Source of the DNA: Lateolabrax maculatus
Taxonomy: Eukaryota > Chordata > Actinopteri > Acropomatiformes > Lateolabracidae
Direction of reading: 5' to 3'
DNA: 64,000 bases
Assembly: GCA_031216445.1 (NCBI GenBank)
Contig: CM062214.1
Location: forward strand, 18,382,001-18,446,000
The notes under the pieces were generated by a model. That model saw only the letters and a program-made list of their open reading frames with translations, ran no database searches and was not told where the DNA came from. How positions within the stretch are numbered: position 1 is the first letter of the stretch; every line of letters begins with the position of its first letter. Below, one piece after another: positions 22,901 through 34,900 of this stretch. A program made the translations under genes and the position numbers.

Positions 22901-25900
22901 CAACTACTTAATTGATTGACATGGAATTTTTTACAGACATTTGTGAATCGTAATTTCTTTGGTGAGCCTCTGACTTTCCCTGTAGCTCCACCATGAGGTT
23001 TACATTTGTGGTAAAACTCAAACGGTACAACAACTGTCGGATGGATTGCAATGCCATTTGGTATTGACATTTATGCCCCCCTCAGGATCAATTTGAATGA
23101 CATTGGTGACTGCTTCACTTTTCATCCAGTGCAGTCATCAGGTCAAAATTTTGATTTATCCAATATGACCAAATACATGCAAAACTAATAGCATTCCCAT
23201 CAGCCTCAGCTTTACTTTGTGTTTAGTGCTAATACGCACTACATGTTAGAATGCTGACGTTAGAACGCCATAAACTAAGATGGTGATCATGGTAAAAATG
23301 ACTGCTTAACATCAGCATGTCTGCATTGTCATTGTGAACATGTTCAGCCTGTGTACAGCCTCTCAGAGCTGCTAGCATGGCTATATACTCTTTGTCTTGT
23401 TAAATTAGAAGATGCTGAGATTATAACTTGCGATATTGCTAAATAGAACTTACATTCCATCACAAGTTGGTATCACAGTTGGTCCACAAGGCTTGTAGAC
23501 TCTATTTCCTGGACATTTATACTCTACAATAAGAGAAAGTGGATTTAATCATCAAAATGATGAAAAGGGATAAGCTGGACATCTGAAAATAACATTGGTT
23601 ACTTTCTACAAAAACAAAACCCTCCTACCACACTCTCCCTTTGTTGCATTCCTCCATGCTACACAGACAGACTTTTCAGCACACATCATGGCATACATCT
23701 CGAGACTGGAACAACCAACCGTGGTGTTTGGCATGTGGCAAACATCAAATTTACAGGCCTCATAATAGGGTTGTGGTTTGATTACTTTGTGGCATTCCTC
23801 AAACAACCTTAAGGTACAAATCAAAACAAAGTTTTCAGTTAATCTGGGAGGCACTAACAAAAAAATCGATATATTGTGGTCATATTTATTCTGTAAATTC
23901 TTACTTGCTGATCAGAATTTCGCAAATAGCAGGTTTGCAGATTGTTGGTGTTGTTGTTGGTTTTTTTGGTGTTGATGTTGGTGTTTTTGGTGTTGATGTT
24001 GTTTTTGTTGGTGTTGATGTTGGTGTTTTTGGTGTTGATGTTGGTGTTTTTGGTGATGATGTTGTTGTTTTTGGCTTCTCACAATATGGCTTTTCCTTAT
24101 CAAACACATGCCAATTGTGTGCCATTTCAGAGCATGATGGATGAATCTGGCCATTTGGAAGTCTGCAGTCATTTTTTCTGTTATTGTCACATGTACCTTT
24201 TGAAAGTGAATATTAACATGACAGGTATTACAATCCATGTGTTACCACATTTGGTACATCTATTGACACTTTCATATTTCATATATTTCATATATTAGAT
24301 CTAGCACTGTTTTTATGGTTTCATCTATGAATGTAACATGCAGCATCATTTGCTGTTCAACATGTTTATTCAAACAGAAAATCAGTTATCATCTTACCAC
24401 ACTGTCCCTCTGTGTTGTGGTGGAAAAGGGAAAACGGCAAGTCAACGCTGAATAAAAGCCCTTTGAACATCACATCTGCTTGAATTGCGGGGATTTTCAT
24501 AAACAGCTCAATTGCTGTACTTGTTATGGTAAAGTCCTCATTAGAATAGGTTGGCATTACCTCCTTGTCGTTAACGTACACCTAAGCAATTACAACATTG
24601 TTTAGGTAAAGCATTCTTCATCATCATTATCATTGCATATAATTAAAATATATTGTAAAATATCTAAAATATGTTAAGACAGGTAATTGTGGCAAAATTT
24701 ACCGTATTCACTGTCTTTTTGGTCCTTGTCTGTGTAAGAATAACTGTATAATTTTTGTAATCCACGATCAAGGCTTTTGGACAAGTCACAGTTCCAGAGG
24801 CATCACAGTTTTCGTTATTGATACGAATCGTTAAATTGTGTTTCGGAATGATCTCTTTGACCAGTACATAGGTGCAGTTTTCCTGGAAGCTGTAATATTG
24901 GCCATCAAATGTCAAATAGTGAGGATCTCCCCAGCCAGAGCAAATACCTGCAAATATTAGATTGAGATTACATTCAGTGTTACATCAAAGAAAAACTGTA
25001 AATGTTGTAGTTTGCCTATATGTGAAGCAGTTTTAAGATGTTGCTTGAATGGGACCTTTTAAAATGCTTTTATTTGAACTTACATCTGCATTCGTAGTGG
25101 AAACAGCAGCCTGTGTGATCATAAACCATGACGGGTGGCTGCTCATTTTCACATATGGGTTTGATCACTTGTTGACATGACACGTGTTCTTTTATTACTT
25201 TTCCATTTTCACATGTTTCTGTAATGCAATTGTTTTCTGTACTCCAGGACTCACCATGCTGTAAACGGCAAAGTAGTACTTTTAGAAATCTACTGCCAGT
25301 AACAAAAAATTTAAAAAATAAGGAATAATAATGCCTTATGTAATCTGAAATAAATTGAAATACAGTGTTATGCACATCAATATCACATCATATCAAATTA
25401 CTTAATAGTTATGTCGGGTTTATTTTAGATGTCCTTTAGCGACGTATGAGGATGGACCATGGACTTTGTTCCAATATTCGTGATTCGTGATTTTGGGGTC
25501 AGAACTTATTGACATCATTTTTTTTTTCTCCTTTAAAGTATATGTTTATGTAACTAAATTCAAATACCTTTCTAGGTGGCTTGAGATATAAACAGTCTGT
25601 GGTTGTTGTTGAGACAGTTTGTACTGTAGTGCCAGAGCTTCTTATGGTGGTGGGAGCAGTAGTACTTCTTGTGGTGGTGGGAGCAGTAGTACTTCTTGTG
25701 GTGGTGGGAGCAGTAGAGTGACATGGTCTAGCAAGCTTCTCAACATTGCATATCAAATTGCAATATGCAGTGAAACACCAGCCTGCTCCATCAGTCTTAT
25801 TGTACATGAAACTACCTATATGAGAATAAAACAAAGACAGTTTGATCAAAATGGTTAGCTATGTAAATCCAGGGTTACAGTTGTCTTTATAATACAGCTT

Positions 25901-28900
25901 TTGTGAATATTGACCACATTAATGTTTTTTAAATACAATTCTTAAATGTAAAGTCTTTGTCAAGATCCGTGATCAGATCAAAATCTCTTCGCCACAGCAC
26001 CAGTATGAAGGTGGGTCGTGACCAAACTTGCCAAGTGTGGTCAGTTATCCCTCCACTGTGCAAGCGCCATGAATAACTAGTAGGAGTGACTACTGCATGG
26101 ACAAAGATTTAAAAAAGTCTTTCAAGAACAGAATACAGCCAGTTCTTTTGTTGGAGGGCATGTACCAATGATATGCACATCAATTTTGGCCACATTTTGG
26201 CAAGAGTTTTGTCCAACATCCAAAAGGAATACGGGCCAACTCAGGACATGGATTCTGATAAGAGATCTCAAAGCATAATGGATTTGACCTTTGAGTATAA
26301 ACACCTTGCAGTTTGGGCAGCCTGTTGTGATCAGGTAAGTCAGGTTTCATTGTAAGGACAGGTGAAACTATGTCGAAAATGTTATAAAGATAAAATAAAC
26401 AATTGATGAAAATAGCCCATTACTTACCAGGAGAGAAAATTTTATCCATGTACTTGCAGAAACATGAAGTTGTTCTGCCTGATGTTGAAGACCGAAGAGT
26501 TGACGGTGTTACAGTTGGAGTTTCATAAGTGGGCTTTTTTGTGGTTGCTGCTGGAGTACTTGACTTTTCCTGTGTTGTTGTGCTGGGTTTTTCTGTTGTT
26601 GCTGGAGTGGATTTTTCTGTGATTGTGGTTGTTTTTGTGGGTTCTTCTGTAATTGTTGTGGTGGGTTTTTCTGTGATTGTTGTGGTGGTGGGTTTTTCTG
26701 TGGTTGTGGCAGCGGTAGAGCTGGTCTCTTGTGTGGTTGTTCCTTTGGGAGTTGTTGTTGAGGGTATGATTGTGGTTGTTGTGGTGGGTGCTGGGGTGGG
26801 CGTTGTGGTGAGGGTTTCTGTGGTTGTGGTGGTGGGTACTGGGGTGAGTGTTGTGGTGAGGGTTTCTGTGGTTGTGGTGGTGGGTACTGGGGTGAGTGTT
26901 GTGGTCAGGGTTTCTGTGGTTGTTGTGGTGGGTTTTCCTGTGGTTGTGGCAGCAGTAGTGGTGGTCTGTTGTGTGGTTGTTCCTTTGGGTGTTGTTGTTG
27001 AGGGTATGATTGTGGTTGCTGTGGGTTCTTCTGTGATTGTGGTGGGTTTTTCTGTGACTGTGGTTGATTTTTCTGTTACTGTTGGTTTTTTTGTGGTTGT
27101 GGCAGCTGTGGTGCTGGGCTTTTCTGTGGCTGCTGTATCAGTATTATTTCTGATATGCCCTGTAACCGCTGTAGTTGTAACCTTTGGATTTGTAAATACT
27201 TTGTGAGTTGTGGTGGGGTTTTCAGTTGTAACAGCAGTAGTAATGGGATTTTCTGTGATTGTGGTTGTTGTAGATTTTTCTGTGACTGTGGTGGGTTTTT
27301 CTGTGATTGTGGTTGTTGTGGTGGGTACTGGGGTGAGTGTTGTGGTGAGGGTTTCTGTGGTTGTGGTGGTGGGTACTGGGGTGAGTGTTGTGGTGAGGGT
27401 TTCTATGGTTGTGGTGGTGGGTACTGGGGTGAGTGTTGTGGTCAGGGTTTCTGTGGTTTTTGTGGTGGGTTTTCCTGTGGTTGTGGCAGCAGTAGTGGTG
27501 GTCTGTTGTGTGGTTGTTCCTTTGGGAGTTGTTGTTGAGGGTATGATTGTGGTTGTTGTGGTGGGTACTGGGGTGAGTGTTGTGGTCAGGGTTTCTGTGG
27601 TTTTTGTGGTGGGTTTTCCTGTGGTTGTGGCAGCAGTAGTGGTGGTCTGTTGTGTGGTTGTTCCTTTGGGAGTTGTTGTTGAGGGTATGATTGTGGTTGT
27701 TGTGGTGGGTGCTGGGGTGAGTGTTGTGGTGAGGGTTTCTGTGGTTGTGGTGGTGGGTTTTCCTGTGGTTGTGGCAGCACTAGTGGTGGTCTGTTGTGTG
27801 GTTGTTCCTTTGGGTGTTGTTGTTGAGGGTATGATTGTGGTTGTGGGGGTGAGTGTTGTTGTGGTGGGGGTTTCTGTGGTTGTGGTGGTGGGTACTGGGG
27901 TGAGTGTTGTGGTGAGGGTTTCTGTGGTTGTTGTGGTGGGTTTTCCTGTGGTTGTGGCAGCAGTAGTGGTGGTCTGTTGTGTGGTTGTTCCTTTGGGTGT
28001 TGTTGTTGAGGGTATGATTGTGGTTGCTGTGGGTTCTTCTGTGATTGTGGTGGGTTTTTCTGTGACTGTGGTTGATTTTTCTGTTACTGTTGGTTTTTTT
28101 GTGGTTGTGGCAGCTGTGGTGCTGGGCTTTTCTGTGGCTGCTGTATCAGTATTATTTCTGATATGCCCTGTAACCGCTGTAGTTGTAACCTTTGGATTTG
28201 TAAATACTTTGTGAGTTGTGGTGGGGTTTTCAGTTGTAACAGCAGTAGTAATGGGATTTTCTGTGACTGTGGTTGTTGTGGGTTTTTCTGTGACTTTGGT
28301 TGTTGTAGATTTTTCTGTGACTGTGGTGGGTTTTTCTGTGATTGTGGTTGTTGTGGTGGGTACTGGGGTGAGTGTTGTGGTGAGGGTTTCTGTGGTTGTG
28401 GTGGTGGGTACTGGGGTGAGTGTTGTGGTGAGGGTTTCTATGGTTGTGGTGGTGGGTACTGGGGTGAGTGTTGTGGTCAGGGTTTCTGTGGTTTTTGTGG
28501 TGGGTTTTCCTGTGGTTGTGGCAGCAGTAGTGGTGGTCTGTTGTGTGGTTGTTCCTTTGGGTGTTGTTGTTGAGGGTATGATTGTGGTTGTTGTGGTGGG
28601 TGCTGGGGTGAGTGTTGTGGTGAGGGTTTCTGTGGTTTTTGTGGTGGGTTTTCCTGTGGTTGTGGTCTGTTGTGTGGTTGTTCCTTTGGGAGTTGTTGTT
28701 GAGGGTGTGATTGTGGTTGTTGTGGTGGGTACTGGGGTGAGTGTTGTGGTGAGGGTTTCTGTGGTTGTGGTGGTGGGTTTTCCTGTGGTTGTGGCAGCAC
28801 TAGTGGTGGTCTGTTGTGTGGTTGTTCCTTTGGGTGTTGTTGTTGAGGGTATGATTGTGGTTGTGGGGGTGAGTGTTGTTGTGGTGGGGGTTTCTGTGGT

Positions 28901-31900
28901 TGTGGTGGTGGGTACTGGGGTGAGTGTTGTGGTGAGGGTTTCTGTGGTTGTTGTGGTGGGTTTTCCTGTGGTTGTGGCAGCAGTAGTGCTGGTCTGTTGT
29001 GTGGTTGTTATTGTTGAGCGTATGATTGTGGGTGTCGGAATACAAATGTTAATGCAACATTTTACTCGTATTTCATAATCATAACAAATAGGAGGTACAC
29101 CTTGGTCTTTGTTATGACAAATCAATCCATCTTTTGGGTTGCATGTGACGTTTTGCTTTAGGTCATTCAAAGATATATCTTCAAACTGTTTTGCTCTACA
29201 TTCTATCTCCAGAGGTTTTCTGCAATCACTCAGATCTGGATCAGTAATTTTGTCAATGGGTTCATAATCTCCATCATCTTTGGCATAGCCAGGGTAATCA
29301 TTGTTTGTCCAACTTGACCACTTACAAACAAAGCAGTCAGTGGGTGTTGGGGTGGGCGTTGTGGTGGGGGTTTCTGTGGTTGTTGTGGTGGGTACTGGGG
29401 TGAATGTTGTGGTGAGGGTTGTTGTGGTGGGTACTGGGGTGGGCGTTGTGGTGGGTGTTGGGTTGGGCGTGGTGGTGGGTACTGGGGTGAATGTTGTGGT
29501 GAGGGTTTCTGTGGTTGTGGTGGTGGGTACTGGGGTGAGTGTTGTGGTGAGGGTTGTTGTGGTGGGTACTGGGGTGGGCGTTGTGGTGGGTGTTGGGTTG
29601 GGCGTGGTGGTGGGTACTGGGGTGAGTGTTGTGGTGAGGGTTTCTATGGTTGTGGTGGTGGGTACTGGGGTGAGTGTTGTGGTCAGGGTTTCTGTGGTTG
29701 TTGTGGTGGGTTTTCCTGTAGTTGTGGCAGCAGTAGTGGTGGTCTGTTGTGTGGTTGTTCCTTTGGGTGTTGTTGTTGAGAGTATGATTGTGGTTGCTGT
29801 GGGTTTTTCTGTGATTGTGGTTGATTTTTCTGTTACTGTTGGTTTTTTTGTGGTTGTGGCAGCTTTGGTGCTGGGCTTTTCTGTCGCTGCTGTAGCAGTA
29901 TTATTTTTGATATTCCCTGTAACCACTGTAGTTGTAACCTCTGGATTTGTAAATACTTTGTGGGTTGTTGTGGGTTTTTCTGTGACTTTGGTTGTGGTAG
30001 ATTTTTCTGTGACAGTGGTAGTGGTGGGTTTTTCTGTGACTGTAGTTGTTGTGGGTTTTTTTGTGACTGTGGTTATGGTGGATGTTTCTATGACTGGGGT
30101 GGATTTTTCTGTGATTGTGGTTGTTGTGGTGGGTACTGGGCTGAGTGTTGTGGTCAGGGTTTCTGTGGTTGTGGTGGTGGGTACTGGGGTGAGTGTTGTG
30201 GTCAGGGTTTCTGTGGTTTTTGTGGTGGGTTTTCCTGTGGTTGTGGCAGCACTAGTGGTGGTCTGTTGTGTGGTTGTTCCTTTGGGTGTTGTTGTTGAGG
30301 GTATGATTGTGGTTGTGGGGGTGAGTGTTGTTGTGGTGAGGGTTTCTGTGGTTGTGGTGGTGGGTTTTCCTGTGGTTGTGGCAGCAGTAGTGCTGGTCTG
30401 TTGTGTGGTTGTTATTGTTGAGCGTATGATTGTGGGTGTCGGAATACAAATGTTAATGCAACATTTTACTCGTATTTCATAATCATAACAAATAGGAGGT
30501 ACACCTTGGTCTTTGTTATGACAAATCAATCCATCTTTTGGGTTGCATGTGACGTTTTGGTTTAGGTCATTCAAAGATATATCTTCAAACTGTTTTGCTC
30601 TACATTCTATCTCCAGAGGTTTTCTGCAATCACTCAGATCTGGATCAGTAATTCTGTCAATGGGTTCATAATCTCCATCATCTTTGGCATAGCCAGGGTA
30701 ATCATTGTTTGTCCAACTTGACCACTTACAAACAAAGCAGTCAGTGGGTGTTGGGGTGGGCGTTTTGGTGGGGGTTTCTGTGGTTGTTGTGGTGGGTACT
30801 GGGGTGAATGTTGTGGTGAGGGTTGTTGTGGTGGGTACTGGGGTGGGCGTTGTGGTGGGGGTTTCTGTGGTTGTGGTGGTGGGTACTGGGGTGAGTGTTG
30901 TGGTGAGGGTTTCTGTGGTTGTTGTGGTGGGTTTTCCTGTGGTTGTGGCAGCAGTAGTGCTGGTCTGTTGTGTGGTTGTTATTGTTGAGCGTATGATTGT
31001 GGGTGTCGGAATACAAATGTTAATGCAACATTTTACTCGTATTTCATAATCATAACAAATAGGAGGTACACCTTGGTCTTTGTTATGACAAATCAATCCA
31101 TCTTTTGGGTTGCATGTGACGTTTTGGTTTAGGTCATTCAAAGATATATCTTCAAACTGTTTTGCTCTACATTCTATCTCCAGAGTTTTTCTGCAATCAC
31201 TCAGATCTGGATCAGTAATTCTGTCAATGGGTTCATAATCTCCATCATCTTTGGCATAGCCAGGGTAATCATTGTTTGTCCAACTTGACCACTTACAAAC
31301 AAAGCAGTCAGTGGGTGTTGGGGTGGGTGTTGTGGTGGGGGTTTCTGTGGTTGTTGTGGTGGGTACTGGGGTGAATGTTGTGGTGAGGGTTGTTGTGGTG
31401 GGTACTGGGGTGGGCGTTGTGGTGGGTGTTGGGTTGGGCGTGGTGGTGGGTACTGGGGTGAATGTTGTGGTGAGGGTTTCTGTGGTTGTGGTGGTGGGTA
31501 CTGGGGTGAGTGTTGTGGTGAGGGTTTCTATGGTTGTGGTGGTGGGTACTGGGGTGAGTGTTGTGGTCAGGGTTTCTGTGGTTGTAGTGGTGGGTTTTCC
31601 TGTGGTTGTGGCAGCAGTAGTGGTGGTCTGTTGTGTGGTTGTTCCTTTGGGTGTTGTTGTTGAGAGTATGATTGTGGTTGCTGTGGGTTTTTCTGTGATT
31701 GTGGTGGGTTTTTCTGTGACTGTGGTTGATTTTTCTGTTACTGTTGGTTTTTTTGTGGTTGTGGCAGCTTTGGTGCTGGGCTTTTCTGTCGCTGCTGTAG
31801 CAGTATTATTTTTGATATGCCCTGTAACCACTGTAGTTGTAACCTCTGGATTTGTAAATACTTTGTGGGTTGTTGTGGGTTTTTCTGTGACTTTGGTTGT

Positions 31901-34900
31901 GGTAGATTTTTCTGTGACAGTGGTAGTGGTGGGTTTTTCTGTGACTGTAGTTGTTGTGGGTTTTTTTGTGACTGTGGTTATGGTGGATGTTTCTATGACT
32001 GGGGTGGATTTTTCTGTGATTGTGGTTGTTGTGGTGGGTACTGGGCTGAGTGTTGTGGTGAGGGTTTCTGTGGTTGTGGTGGTGGGTACTGGGGTGAGTG
32101 TTGTGGTCAGGGTTTCTGTGGTTTTTGTGGTGGGTTTTCCTGTGGTTGTGGCAGCACTAGTGGTGGTCTGTTGTGTGGTTGTTCCTTTGGGTGTTGTTGT
32201 TGAGGGTATGATTGTGGTTGTGGGGGTGAGTGTTGTTGTGGTGAGGGTTTCTGTGGTTGTGGTGGTGGGTTTTCCTGTGGTTGTGGCAGCAGTAGTGCTG
32301 GTCTGTTGTGTGGTTGTTATTGTTGAGCGTATGATTGTGGGTGTCGGAATACAAATGTTAATGCAACATTTTACTCGTATTTCATAATCATAACAAATAG
32401 GAGGTACACCTTGGTCTTTGTTATGACAAATCAATCCATCTTTTGGGTTGCATGTGACGTTTTGGTTTAGGTCATTCAAAGATATATCTTCAAACTGTTT
32501 TGCTCTACATTCTATCTCCAGAGTTTTTCTGCAATCACTCAGATCTGGATCAGTAATTCTGTCAATGGGTTCATAATCTCCATCATCTTTGGCATAGCCA
32601 GGGTAATCATTGTTTGTCCAACTTGACCACTTACAAACAAAGCAGTCAGTGGGTGTTGGGGTGGGCGTTGTGGTGGGGGTTTCTGTGGTTATTGTGGTGG
32701 GTATTGGGGTGAATGTTGTGGTGAGGGTTGTTGTGGTGGGTACTGGGGTGGGCGTTGTGGTGGGGGTTTCTGTGGTTGTGGTGGTGGGTACTGGGGTGAG
32801 TGTTGTGGTGAGGGTTTCTGTGGTTGTTGTGGTGGGTTTTCCTGTGGTTGTGGCAGCAGTAGTGCTGGTCTGTTGTGTGGTTGTTATTGTTGAGCGTATG
32901 ATTGTGGGTGTCGGAATACAAATGTTAATGCAACATTTTACTCGTATTTCATAATCATAACAAATAGGAGGTACACCTTGGTCTTTGTTATGACAAATCA
33001 ATCCATCTTTTGGGTTGCATGTGACGTTTTGGTTTAGGTCATTCAAAGATATATCTTCAAACTGTTTTGCTCTACATTCTATCTCCGGAGGTTTTCTGCA
33101 ATCACTCAGATCTGGATCAGTAATTTTGTCAATGGGTTCATAATCTCCATCATCTTTGGCATAGCCAGGGTAATCATTGTTTGTCCAACTTGACCACTTA
33201 CAAACAAAGCAGTCAGTGGGTGTTGGGGTGGGCGTTGTGGTGGGTGCTGTTATTTTAGAACTCGTAGAAAAGTTTGGTGTTGAGAAGGTCTGAATTGTTG
33301 TCACAGCCTCAGTTGTAACACTTGGAGTTGATGGCATTTCTGTTGTTGTGGTTGGTACTGTGATTGTCAAAAACAACAACAAAAAATTAAATCATCAAGT
33401 TAAATTTAGGGGGTAAATATTCACAGATATGCTGTGCATTTTTAAAGTCTCTTATTCTTACCACTAAAAGTAAAGCCTGTTGTTGACGTTGACGTTGACG
33501 TTGACGTTGACGTTGGTGTTGATGGTGTGGTGGTGCAAAGCTGCATGTTTCTAGTAATAGTTCCATTTTGGCAAACAGCAGTGATACAGGTTCCATCGCC
33601 ATCATGTGTACTATACACAGTTTGTCCATTCTTATATATACGTCCATCATATGAACATTTGCAAGCTGAAAAATAAAGAATTATATAAAAAATTATATGA
33701 ATCTTTATTGTTTCAATATATTTAGACTAGTATTTTCAATAACTATGTATGTTGTGTTTTATGATATTTGTCAGTGACAATAATCAATCACAGTAACAGT
33801 CATAACCACACTCACCTTGGACATCATACCTGCACTCCACCTTTGTTGAAGAACAATAACTAAGAGACAAATGAAGGAAAGAAAGTTTTACGCAATCTGT
33901 GAACATATAGGTACTACTTTGATATTGCCGCACACAGCATTGCACTGCACCAGCATTGCACTTTTTCATGGGGCAAACTGAGGTTAATTTCTCTACGATG
34001 ATGATGCCAATTCAGTCATGCACTACAATGCTGGTGCCAAGAATGTGTGCATGTTGTGCTGTCCGCTGCCTGCCTGCTCAGACTAGGTCGACAGCTCAGT
34101 GCACCTGTATTATATTAACATTATATTCATATTTTGGTCACATATTTTGTGAAGGCACACCCATATAAAACCCCTTTTATTCATATTTTTTCATCTTCCC
34201 ACTTTGAGCCTGCTCAAACTCATTTGGTCAATAATACTTGGACTACAAATGCCACCCGGAACACTTCAGATACCAAAGTCTTGGTCCCTTGCCTATAGAT
34301 ACTGCATTCATATGCAGATATCTGTTTATACAAATTACACAAGTGACTGAAGGCAGTAGGTATTGGTTCCATATGCAGTCTGCTGTATAACATTTGTGCA
34401 ACAAGCACCACAAAAACCTATGTGGTTATTCACACATCAAAGTTGTCATATAATTAATTATTCTACAAAATTTCTATTGTAAAATCCACAGGCAGGTTGG
34501 AGACAGTTCACACAATTCCATAGAAAATTAATGGATTGTCATGTCAAATAAAATTGTACACCGATAATATATGATGTCGTATTCTTTATGATCCCACTCC
34601 ATATCCAAGTGTGCCAGGCGGATCTGGCTGAGAAATTACCAAAAGTGCATTTGGCACACCCCTGATGCACTGGGCAAGGCGCTATTAACTATGATCTGCG
34701 CAGCGCTACAGATCCCTTAATGTCATGTTACCTAATTTATAATTATTTTCACAATTACCTTAATTTATTTACTATACAAATACATACAAAGATTATTAAT
34801 GCTGCAATAAAACGCTTTTTACTTTATAATATAGCTCAACAACATGATTGTATGATATTAGTATACAGTAATTATATCAGCTTTTATAAAAACAATATAA

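Larger units (their letters stand above)
26428..33357 (-). repeat. Mucin A giant PTS exon (6,930 bp, 2,310 residues)
   Basis: A single open exon with acceptor at 33358 and donor at 26427. It is mostly TTTTTETLTTTLTPVP-like and TTTPKGTTTQQTTT-like Thr/Pro repeats, the O-glycosylated mucin body. It contains five CysD modules and four non-repeat HKVFTNP islands. The layout from the N terminus is CysD1, short PTS (267 bp), CysD2, long PTS (1,038 bp), CysD3, short (267), CysD4, long (1,104), CysD5, then about 2.6 kb of PTS. The plus strand is almost purely G and T here, which produces long antisense open frames that are not genes. Confidence 0.95.

Noticed and set aside
30252..32921. His/Asn-rich minus-strand frames (HNHTLNNN and similar)
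   Set aside because: Alternative frames of the same PTS exon on the coding strand. The frame with Thr/Pro and intact CysD is the real one.
26529..32954. Several 110-390 codon plus-strand frames over the mucin A PTS, some starting MFVQLDHLQTKQ
   Set aside because: These are reverse-strand readings of the CysD modules and PTS repeats, repeated because the modules are repeated. The sense strand gives cysteine-patterned, phase-consistent protein.
26420..33382. Whole 2,320-codon frame of mucin A taken as a single-exon gene
   Set aside because: Both ends have clear splice sites (33358 acceptor, 26427 donor) and the flanking exons join in phase, so it is one internal exon of a 48-exon gene.
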